Source: Calliphora vicina (Eukaryota > Arthropoda > Insecta > Diptera > Calliphoridae). From it: a stretch of DNA of 64,000 bases. Positions within the stretch are counted from its first letter, which is position 1, and each line of letters starts with the position of its first letter. The translations under genes were made by a program, and so were the position numbers. The stretch spans positions 108,158,358 through 108,222,357 of the forward strand of contig NC_088782.1 in the NCBI RefSeq assembly GCF_958450345.1, written 5' to 3'. The notes under the pieces were generated by a model. It saw only the letters and a program-made list of their open reading frames with translations, searched no databases and was not told where the DNA came from. Of this stretch, positions 33,201-45,200 are shown piece after piece.

Positions 33201-36200
33201 GCTCGTGATCCCGCTCGTATTTAACAGGATAGCAGATTTTGTAGATCCTTTTATTCAATTACAAATACAATAGTCTGTTTAAATTTCAAAATTAATTACG
33301 GTGCCTTAAAAGGAAATTTGTCTGAGCTTTCAAATCTACAAAATAAATTACCCTAACTATGAAGGAAATTTTAAAGTTATTTTTTGTTAAAGTTGACTTT
33401 ATTTTAAAATAGAACTTTTGCTTTTATTTGAAGAAAGCTTCAAAACTTTTTCCACATATACATTCAAATAATTGGAAATATTTTTCAATGAATGTAAATA
33501 AAAAGAAGAAATTTCAAAAAATTATAAAAACAAATTGTACATAAAAGTTCAAAACAAAAAGCCTTTTTTGGAAATAATAAAACAACATTTTATATTATAT
33601 TTGAAATTTATTTTATGGTACGAAATTTAAAATAATAGTCAACTTTATGGACTTAAAATCGACTTTTGTAGTTGAGCTGAATATGTGCAATTTTTAAACT
33701 TTTGAATTGGATTATTTTTCACCACTACACAGAGAAAACAGATTCGTGATAGCAACTGAATTTGTTGCCAATCGAATGATTCTACCTTAGTGACCGAATT
33801 TTACAGTTGTGGCTATACAATTTTGGAAGGGGTAACCAAAGGTTAATTGCTTCAACCGAAATTCTTCTTTATCAACTGACTATCTGTTGTTAGAACCGAA
33901 AAATTGTATGTGTGCAACCGAATAATTCGATTGACAACAAATTCGGTTGCTATCAAGAATTTGTTTTCTCTGTGTACACGAATAGAGCTATTTCAAAAAT
34001 AGTTTTTACTTGTTATTTTGGAATGTATTAAAAAAAGAAAGTTTTGGGAACAATACTTGCACAGTCATGGTATAAAATGAAAATGTCGAAATTTAAACTT
34101 AAATATCTTCTAAACTGTAAGAAATATCTTATGAAAATAAACTTAATTGGCTCTTTGGTTGAAATCGGTTCATAATTACAATCTGTAATAATTGTTTTTA
34201 ACACAGGAGAAAAACGCGTTCCCTCAGCAATGAGAATTTGATATTAAATATATAAAAAATAATGAAATTTAGAAGCCAGAGTTTAAGCGAAATCATTTTT
34301 TTACCTTGATGGCTTTGCTAATAATTAAAATGAATACAGTTCATAAAATCCACATCTGACCTGCTAATTTTAGGTAAGAGTTGTTAACCCAGCCTTTAGA
34401 TCCATGGTAGACGTTCATATTGTTCAGGTTACGATGATTTTCGTCAAACAACCGGAATGTGAACCAAAGAGCGTAATAGAGCGTAAAAATGCACACAATT
34501 CATTCAGTTTCTTGATGTTGTTGTCGATATTTTATTTTTTACCCAAAAGAGCACACAAATTAAATGCCTCTTTTTGCCTACCACTGCTTTAGATTATAAA
34601 TCATAGAGAGAACCACAGCACCCAGAGAAGAAATAAAGTTGTACATGTTTCCAATTACCATTTTTACATGTTTTTTTAATATTATAATGGTCACTGTAAT
34701 TATTTGTATGATTTTGGTAACCATAATATGTTTTCGTTACCATTCACTTGATTGTAGTAAATAAATATATGTTTATGGGAATCATGCTCATGATGAATCA
34801 TTATATCATAATATGTTGTTCTCAAAGTATTATAACCATAATCCGAGACCAACACAATATGGTGAAGTGTAATTCTTCATAAAAATTGTTGCAACCAACA
34901 TATATTTAATTACTACAATCACATATATGATTGATATAATCATGTGAATGGTAACTTAAAAATATTATGGTTACCACAATCATATATATAATTACAGTGA
35001 CCATAATATTGTTAAAAAACTTGTAAGAATTTCTTAATGGTTATGGTAAACATATACAACTTTATTTTTTCACTGTATGCGTCCTGCTATAAATTCATAA
35101 TCTCCCACCTGTCTATTTATTTTATATTAATATATATTTCTCTCTTTAAAGTTAACTTTCAATTAGTGCTTTTCAAAAATTTTTTTTGTAAATACTCCCC
35201 AACAAAAACATTTTGCAAATTAATTTTATTAAAATGATTGCATTTCTGCATTTAATTTTTGTTTGTTTTTCAAATTTCTGTAACTAACTCTGTAAAATTT
35301 GCAAAAAAAAAACCTGAAATAATAAACTAATTTTCCACTGTTTGTTTACTAATTCATTCATTATCTAAACTAATTACAAAAAAAAATTAAAACAAAAAAA
35401 CAAAAACTCATTATAAAACATTTTTAACTGATTGTTTTCTTAATACAATTCCCCCTCTTTTCCTACCAAAAAACAAAAAAAAAAAAATATTACTTTTAAA
35501 CCAAAAATAAAAACCGCTCGCTCGTCAACGCATCATCATGGATTTATGCAACTAAAACTAAATAAAAAAAAACAAATTTATTATATTTTATTAAAATGAA
35601 AAAAAAAACTAAACTCAAACACCAAAAAAAAAAATATTAAAACCATCATCCATTGTCATAAAACACATTGAATGTATGATTATTTTATATTAACCAAAAC
35701 ATAACAAACAATTTAATTACAATTTTTAAATAATACAAAAAAAATGCTTTCAAAAAAAAAAATTATTAATAAAACATAAAAAACTACCATAAAAAATACC
35801 GTAGAAAACCTGGGTAAATTTATGTTTTTTTTATATATAAAAACAAAACTTTTTTTGATTTTTTCTATAAAAACTTAAACTTAAATAATGAAACCTTAAA
35901 CTAAACTAAAGAGAAAAAATTTTCTATAACACAATTATTTAAAAAATTATTTAAAATTTAATTTTAAGTTTTATGTTTTTTTTTTTATTTATTTCTAATA
36001 ACAAAAACTAAATTAATTCACCCAAAAAATTAATCTAATTTTATTTTAAACCTTTTTTTTATATATAAAAACCAAAAAAATCTAAACATCATTTACACTA
36101 AACACTTTATAAAATAAAATTTATAAAAAAAAACATCACGCTGAACACTATTACACTGAAAAAAAATTTACACAAAAATTACAAAAATCTAAAAAAATAC

Positions 36201-39200
36201 CAAACTACTGTGTAAAACCTAAAACTATAAAAAATAGTGCCACCTTCGGAGGTTGTGATTTTGGATGAGAAGGGAGATCGTATAGAAAATGGCAGCATTG
36301 TGGGTCCCATGCAGGAAAGACAAACCCTGAAGGCCACCTGTATAGTTAAAAATACCAGACCTCAACCCCAAGTAGGCTGGTGGCGGGGGAATAAGAGATT
36401 AACAACACGTAAGTATCTTTAATTTTAATTACATTTTATTTGATTTTATATTTAAAAATTCATGAGAAAAAAAATTCATGTTTAATTGATTTTGTGATGT
36501 TAGCAGGCAAAAAAACGAAAATATTAAATTACTAGAAATTTAACAAACATGATTTTGAACTTAGATAATATAGAAAAAAGGGTTGCTTGTAAAAGTTTAT
36601 TTCGTTTTTCTTTTTGTCCATTTTTTGTGCCTTTTAAACCATGAATAATGTTTAAACATTATTTTGCCTGATCATCTTTAGGTTTGCTTAAGAAAATATA
36701 GACTTTAAATGCGCTACATTTTTAAAAACATATACAAAGTTTAATCAAATATAAGTAAATCTAAAATGTTGTACTTGAAATTTCTATATATAAAATAAAA
36801 ATTAAATCCCCTATTTGGACTTTAATTTACAGCTTTTAATTAAAATTATTTTTATTCTCTTAAGTAGTGTAGCATCCAACCAAAGTCAACACTTTCTTCA
36901 TGATTTACTCTCTTTCCTAAACATTTCTAATAATTCATCACCTTTATAATTTATTTAAAAGCATTTTTTTACAAATAAGATTAAAACGTTTAGAATTTCC
37001 TTTTATTTGCTTCTACGAAAAAATATATTTTCTTTAAAACTAATTTTTTTTTTCCTAAAAGTGTTAAATTATTGCGTGTTGATGTTTAACCTGCTAACAA
37101 AGTAAACCTTTTTGAACAAAAGTTAAGGGGTAAGAAAAAAAGTTTCTTTACTTTTGAAAATGTTGTGGGGTTTTTACAACCCTTTTGGTAATTAACAACT
37201 TGAATAGACAACTTTTAACATTTCCTGTTCATAATTGCCTATAAAAAAATGTGAATACAAGTATAAAAAAGTGTTAAAGTTTTGTTTACTTTTAATTGCC
37301 TTAAATAAATTTTGAACTTAAAATGAAGCAAAGAAATCAGCTAGCTAGTGGTAGATTCGATAAGGTTTAGAAAAATGAAACCAAATAAATAAAAAGTTTT
37401 GAAAGTCAAGAAAGGAAAAGGTAATGAAATTTGTTTATGTCAAAAAGTCTAAGTCATATAATAAATTAAAGGGTCATAAAATGGGAATTTCTCATAATTT
37501 TAAAATTTTCTTAAAATTTTAATTTTTATTTCTAATATTAACAATTTGTTTTTCTATATTTCTTTTACAAACCTTAGATTCACCTTCGTATGATGAAAAA
37601 GATGGTCTGTTCACAGCCACCTTAGAATTGTCATTGCAATTATCACGTGACGATTTGGGGCATAGCATAGAATGTCGTGCTGAATCGGCAGCCATACAAA
37701 CTACAATTAAAAATCACTTTAGTGTGGATTTACAAGGTAAGTTTTGAAGAAAAACAAACTGCTGTAAAATAGCAAAGTATATTAACTATTAACAACTAGA
37801 ACCACCAACTGATAATTACTTGTGAAGGTGGAAATTGCTGATAAATAAGGGGAGTTTCATATTTAGAAAAATTAAAAATCTACAAATACAATTAAACACT
37901 TAAACAATAATATAAATAAAGTAACTTTAATTAATATTTATATTTAGTTTTCACATAAACCCACGAACTAACTTAATTATTTGATATTTGTTGGCACATA
38001 AGGGGAGTTTTATATTTAGAAAAACTAAAAATCTACATCGGTCCACATTTCTTTGAGAACAACGTCGGCCAAACCATCACCGACAAGGGCGAGCGCTACA
38101 GGTCAATGATTATCAACTTCTTTTGGTCTGATGATATGGACACCAAGGAAATGTGGTTTCAAAAGGTCGATGCTACATGCCACACAGCTTATAACACATT
38201 GGACATTCTGCATTATCGATTTGAGGGCATGGTTATCTCACATCGAATTTGACCCCTTTTTATTTCTAAACGGTTGGTCCTTCAAAAATATTGCACTATT
38301 TCATACTAAAATGTTTTTATAAATTTTCTTAATATGACGTTTGTGCAGATGTTTTTAACGCCCAAAAATATTAGTCTAACACCCACCTTAAAGTATACCG
38401 ATCGACTTTTAAGTATAGAGTCACTTTCTGAGTCGATCAAACGATGTCCGTCCGTCCGTCCGTCTGGCTGGTCGGCTGGCTGAATGGCTGGCTGTCCATG
38501 TAAAATTTGTGCGCAAAGTACATGTCGCAATTTTGAAGATATTTCGATCAAATTTGGTGCATATTATTTCTTCGGCCCAAGGACTAAGCCTATTGAAACT
38601 GGCTGAAATCGGTCCATTATTTCACATAGCCCCCATACAAATGTCCTTCCGAAATTGGACTTTATCGATCATAAATGTTTAATTATACCCTACTCCACCA
38701 TAATGGGGAGGGTATTAAGCGTTTGTGCAGATGTTTGTAACGCCCAAAAATATTAGTCTAACACCCACCTTAAAGTATACCGATCGACTTAGAATCACTT
38801 TCTGAGTCGATTAAGCGCTGTCCGTCCGTCCGTCTGGTCGGATGTCCATGTAAACCTTGTGCGCAGAGTACAGGTCGCAATTTTGAAGATATTTCGATAG
38901 ACCAAGCCTATTGAAACTAGCTGAAATCGGTCCATTATTTCACCTAGGCCCCATACAAATGTCCTTCCGAAATTGGACTATATCGGTCATAAATGTTTAA
39001 TTTATATATGTATCTCCACAAATTCCGCTACAAATAAGGTTTATATACACAAAATTCATGTCACCAAATTTTGTTACGATCGGTCCATAATTAGTCATAG
39101 CTCCCATATAGACCCGCTTTCGAAAATCACTTTAACGTGCATAAATCGCTTAAAAATTTTGGTAAACACACAAAATTCAACATAGTTAACTTTCATATAA

Positions 39201-42200
39201 ACATAAATCACACGACCCATTTCCAAAAATCACTCAAAAATATAAATTATTGAAATTTAAAAAAAGAAAATGTTTTTGCTCTTTCTTATACTTTCTTACT
39301 TGTTTGGTATGAAAAACTGCAGTAATTTTGAAGGAAGGAGTTTTAAAGTGGCATATTTTCGAATCTAATTGAGATATTGACTTGAATTTTTTTTCTAAGA
39401 CCAAAAATTAATTTACCTAAGCAAAAAAAAAATAGTTCGAAATAAATGTGGATCAAATTATTCCTAATATTTGCATTCTTATTAAAATTTTTATACAAAT
39501 TTTAGTTTTAGAATATTAATAAATATGAATTATGTAATAAAATCTTTATTAATTAACAAAACTTAATAAAATTTTCAACGTTTTTTAAATTTGTGACTCT
39601 TAATAAAAAAAGTGTAAAAAACCTTGTAAAAAAGTCAAAGCGAATATCGAAATTCCTAAAAATTTAAGCCAAAATCCCACAAATAGTATTTTTTACAATT
39701 TTGTGCATGGGGTCCACATTTCCTTCTGGTCTGGGCAAATATTTTGGAGATAGATAAGGAACACATCAATGCTGCCTTTGATATTTTAGAACATGTGGCT
39801 CAAATTTGAAATTTTGTTAAAAAATAGGTCAAATTCCGAAGGGTATAGGGGCGACAAATTAGAAAAATAGGACAAAAAGTTCTTCGTAAAAATACCTTAC
39901 AGAAATATATACAATTATTACATGTTCTTAAAGAAAGTTTAATTTTAATAACAAAAGAGTTATATTATGCTGTTTTTCAATAGCGAACGATGGCTTTGAG
40001 TGGACGTATTTTGTTTTTGTTACAATAACAAAACATATGTTATATTTCCACTCAAAGTACTCGTTCGCTATAGAAAAACAGCATATTAAGTCACCATTTC
40101 GCCCAACAAACAGCAAAAATCAACTACTTTTTAAATATTTAAATTTAAATTCATTTTATTTTTCAATCCATAACACCGTCCGACAAATAGAGAAAAAATT
40201 CGTTAGACACGAACCGGATGATATACGTGTGAAACAATAAATTAAATGGAGAAAAACTGCGTTTTCAGTTATTCATTTCGTGATCCTGTATCCTTTTTTA
40301 AGGACTTCAAAGTTTCAAAGAAGTAAATTTTTCAAAAAATATTTAAAAATACTCCTGCTATTCCAACAATGACAAATTGTATGTCAAAAGAACAAGAAGA
40401 GTTATAAAATATTTTGTATTATCTTTACTCTATCCTGTAGGGATCAAAAGATGTCAAAAATTTCCTTTAATATCCTTTAAGATTGCCAATAAATTCCTTT
40501 TAAAAAAATGGTGCGTTAAAGACCCAAATATTCTATACTAAATGTCGAAATTTCATCGACATAGTAGGATGATCAGAAGTATTTTAAAACATTTTTTTTA
40601 AAAATGTACTTCCCAGAAAATTTTAAGTCCTTTTAAAAGAAAACAGGATCACAAAATGAAAAACTGAAAACGCAGTTTTTCTCCATTTAATTTATTGTTT
40701 CACACGTATATCATCCGGTTCGTGTTTAATATTGAGTGTCGTACGGTGTAATTGATATTGCTCTGAAATCATTTATATGTTATTTGTAATTTAGTTGTCT
40801 AAATAGCACAAAAAATTTCGAGTCCATTTGATCCAAAAGTACGAACTATATTTTGAAAAAAGCGGACCAAGGTATGGCAAAATTATAAAATTTCAATTTT
40901 AAAATGCCTATAACGCAAAAATTGTAAGATATAAATAGGTCACGCAGGATTGTTTTTTCAAGACATGACAGTGTGCTTTCCAAAAATATAAAAATCTTTG
41001 AAATCGGATGGAAACAAAAAAAATTTTTAAAAGTGGTAGATGTCAAAGGTAACCTACTTTTTAAGGTCCATTTTAATAACTTAAATTCAACTCCTTGGCT
41101 ACATCTGCGTCAAATTTTATCCCGATCGAAATAGCAGTTTAAAAATACCAGATTTCTCTCTTTCTTCTTACTAATATATTCTCACCATTTGGTTTTTTTA
41201 CAACTGAGTTAGGTGTTTGACAAAAGAGTTTCCGATCTATATGGTTTTACTATGAAAATAACAATGAAACTCCACTGACGTCTAAATTATTTTATGATAT
41301 TGATTGTAAAATTATTTCCATTTATATGTATGTTTATGAAACTCCCCCTTATTATTAATATTTATCTACTGGCAAAAAAAAAGTCAACATAAATTAACAC
41401 CTATAATTTATTTACATGTTTAGACAAAATTGACTTTAAACTAGTTTATTGCATAATTAATAGCAAATTGCAATTAAAACAATTTTCATAAATATTGAAT
41501 TATAATTATTATTGACTGTTGCTTTCTACTGTTTTCCTTATTTGGTTTTTTTCTGTAATTATAGTAAGACCCACCACAGTGACCATAAATGGTGTGGAAC
41601 ATCATACGGTGCAAGGCAGTAAAGTTGTATTAACTTGTGATGTAAGTATAAAAAAGTGTTGAAATAGAGAAATGTATATATACAAAAAAAGAAGCTACAC
41701 TAGTTCCAAAGGGATTTTTTAAATCTAATGCAAAAAAAAAACTATTTAGATAGACTTTGAAATCAACTTTTGGTGTAGGGTATTTATAGCTCTCTTACTT
41801 ATTTTTTTTTGAATTTTGAGAAACCCTTTCCATAGTATAGGAATATTCGGTATCACGAAACAAGCACGATATTTGTCCAGTTAACATTTAGACAATTCAG
41901 GATTTATTATAGCATTGGATTCAGAAGGAATTCAATTATTTTTTAGCATTTTGATTCTTTTCAGAAATGGTGTAATACCTAACTCTCTAGCAGTTAAAAG
42001 TAGTATTTATTAACTCATTTTTACTACCTTTAACTAACCGATTTTACTTTTACATTAAAAAAAAATACTTACTTACATCCCTCCAGTAACTAAGTAAGTG
42101 ATAATGAAAAGTGCAAAAATGTGAGAATAGAAATTGTGTGCCACAATTTACTTGCAACAAATGTAAATGACATCATTGTTGTCACATGATAATGTCGCTA

Positions 42201-45200
42201 TCTTGGCTAGTTATGTAGATGTCAGGAAAGGACAGTGAAGTGAAGTTGTCGCCAACTGTAAAGATGATGATGACAATGATGACAATAATGTTGACGACAA
42301 TGTCGATGATTTGGTCATCGTACGTGCTAACAAGTAATTGACAATAATTAAGCGGCAATTATTTTGTGATTCCATGTTTTTTTTGCTCTCAAGCATTTTA
42401 AAACATTTACTGGATTGTGGTATAAAGATTCTGGAGTAAAGTTATAAATGTAATTGTGAAAGATTGAATTTCTTAGCAAGCCAATGAAACAATGTTTTAA
42501 ATTTTAGGTTATAATTCACAAAGCACATAATGTTTCTAAAGAGATACAAATAGGCAGTTAATAAAGAATTTGATAAAAATAAATTAGGAGGGGTCTGAAA
42601 TTTGGAGGTTATTTTAGAAGAAGTTAACCTTTATTTCACCCTTGAGTGGAAAACCACACAAAATTATTATATTTTTATACATTTTTAAAACAATTTGTAG
42701 CTACCCAGCTAAAACTTTACTTAAAAAATAAGCTGAAAAACTGGCATTGCTTAATCTTATATACCATTCACCATTTTTTTTCAAAATAGTTTTTAATTTT
42801 TTCGAAATTTTTTTCCAATTTTTTTTTAATTTAAAAAAAATATTTAGTATAAAGAGATAGCTATATTTGGCTGTGCCGAATCTTCACCATTTTTTTTTCA
42901 AAATTGTTTTTTAATTTTTTCGAAATTTTTTTTTTTAATATTTTTCCAATTTTTTTTTAATTTAAATTAAAATTTATTAGTAAAAAAAAATAATGACAAC
43001 ATTTTTTTTTTTGGTGAATAAAAATTCGGGTTACGATGAATTTGTATCATTAGATATCACTATTGTCTATATTACTGACTTTGTAATCCAGATATAGATA
43101 AAAAAATAGGCCCAAAATCGAGGTGGGCCGATTTTATCGATTTTAAATAGCAACCGAGCCGGGAGAATTCCCGCTATATTGAAGTATCAATCATGTTTGT
43201 AAGTTATATTTGGGATCTAGGGAAAGTTGATTTCATCATACACACGGACATAGCTATATCGATTTCTCTATCTATAACGATCCACACGCAGAGAAAAAAT
43301 ATAGTTGGGCATGGTTACTGTAACCATTTCAATATTGTTACAAGTTTTTTAACTATATTATAGTCACAGTAACCATTTATATGATTGTGGTAACCATAAT
43401 ATGGTTAATTTACGATTCACATGATTGTCTCAACCATATATATGGGTACAGTAAACATATATATGTTTGTGACAACCATTTATATGATGAAGGACTTATC
43501 ATATTATGGTGCTCTCGGCTTAAGGCTTATCATAATCTGAGAACAACATATTATGATAAAATTATTCATCATAAATATGGTTGCCACAAACATATATTTG
43601 TTTACTGTAACCATATATATGGTTGATACAATCATGTGAATCGAAAATTAACTATATTATGGTTACCACAATCATGTAAATGGTTACTGTGACTATAATA
43701 TTATTAAAAATCTTGTAACACTATATAAATGGTTACAGTAACCATGCCCAATTATATTTTTTCTCTGCGTGCAGAATATATGCACTTTGTGAGGTCGCAA
43801 ATGAAAAATGTAGAAATTACAAACGGAATGACTAGCTTGGGAACTTGACGAAAATACTACTTATTATTCTACAGTAAACGATTGTAGCTTGTACTGCATT
43901 AAAGTATTATGTAAGCGAATATCAAACAAATCTGCCATAGCCGTGAGCTGAACTCTCGACCTCATGTTTGAAGCTAAATTTGATTAAATTATTTTTTTGT
44001 TATATTTAACTGGAAGTGAAGTGTTTGCTGGGTAGTGCCAAATACGTTGATATACCGTATGTGTGCAAAACAACACACGAGGGTAAAATAAGGAAATTTT
44101 TTTGAGGGATGAGGTTTAAAAAAAATTTATTTTCTCTTTTTTATTAACTAACTTTTTCTTTATTTTCATTTCCCAGGTACATGGTGCCCGTCCTCCAGTA
44201 AATCTAACCTGGTTTAATGCTTCTCAGCCTATGGATCCCGAGGAGAATGATTTAATGGAAATAAGAACAAGAGCGGTAAGTATAATAATACGAACATTTA
44301 CAAAAAGAAAAGAGAATATTGAAAAAGGCTTCACTAAAAAAACATTTGCCTTAAACTAATTTAGCGCAAAATAGCTTCAAATACATATTAAAGAACTAAA
44401 ATGATTTCTCATATGAAAAAACTCAAAAAATCTAATATCCTTATTTACTTTGAAAATAAACGTTTAATAAGCAGCGCGATCTGTAATTACCCAAATTTCT
44501 GACCTGAAATCGATTTTTCATATGAAGGAGCTCAAAAATCTGAAATCCCCAATAACTTTGTAGATATGCTTTAAATTGAGAAAAGCTGCTCGATCTGTGA
44601 TCACTAAAATTTCTGACTTAATATTTAGAAAAATAGCTCAATCTGTGATCACTCATGTTTCTGAACAAATATCTTTTTCATATGAAAAAACTAAAAAAAA
44701 TCGAATATCCTTATTAACTTTGAAAATCAACGTTTAATAAGCAGCTCGATATTGAATAAGCTCAAAAGAAGAAGCTAAAATCCCCAATAACTTCGTAAAC
44801 ACGCATTTAATTGACAAAAAAGGACGATCTGTGATCACTCAAATTCTGACTTAAAATTTAGAAAATTTTACTCGATCTGTTATCACTCATATTTCCGTCC
44901 AAAAAACGATTTTTCATATGAAAAAACTAAAAAATCTAAAATTCTTAAAAACTTTCTAAATAAGCGTTTAATTGAGGCAAGCAAATCGATCTGTGATAAC
45001 TCAAATTTCTGACTTGAAATCGATTTTTCATATGAAAAAACTCAAAAATCTAAAATCCTTAGTAATTTTCTTAATAGGCGTTTAATTGAGAAAAGCATTT
45101 TTCATATAAAAAACTCAAAAATCTAAAATCTTCAATAACATTGTAAGAAAGTGTTTAATTGATAAGAGGAGTTCAATCTATGATCACTCAAATTTCTGAC

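Larger units (their letters stand above)
27467..36237 (+). other. Intron of 8.8 kb between exons 2 and 3
   Basis: The donor is GTAAGT and the acceptor is AAAAAATAG. It contains a hairpin MITE, an RTE-like LINE fragment, a mariner fragment, a mini-me copy, a 247-bp MITE and a degenerate hairpin MITE. The parts not listed separately (27467-28070, 28515-30080, 31660-32300, 33131-33720 and 33980-34610) are AT-rich and hold nothing recognisable. Confidence 0.8.
39418..41130 (-). repeat. Old dispersed repeat, copy B, with two nested MITEs
   Basis: This is the reverse-orientation homologue of 2880-3785, enlarged by insertions at 39963-40085 and 40174-40748. Outside the insertions the order of landmarks is the same as in copy A (CCCTTCGGAATT, TTAAGAACATG, GATTTCAGAGCAATATCAAT, AATGGACTC, GAAATCGGATG, all on the minus strand). 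Confidence 0.75.
37737..41564 (+). other. Intron between exons 4 and 5
   Basis: This 3.8-kb intron is mostly occupied by a DDE transposase fragment, two mini-me copies and an old repeat invaded by two MITEs. A local duplication of AGGGGAGTTT.ATATTTAGAA occurs at about 37848 and 38000. The acceptor is TTTCTGTAATTATAG. Confidence 0.8.
41642..44176 (+). other. Intron between exons 5 and 6
   Basis: It contains the AGCAACCGAGCCGG repeat (about 42750-43284, continuing at 43772) split by a hairpin MITE. The remainder (41642-42740, 43810-44176) has nothing recognisable beyond a TGATGATGACAATGATGA simple repeat near 42265. The acceptor is TTTCATTTCCCAG. Confidence 0.8.

Noticed and set aside
43381..43626. 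81-codon frame rich in His, Tyr and Ile
   Set aside because: It lies wholly within a palindromic MITE and reflects its ATATGG/CCATAT repeats.
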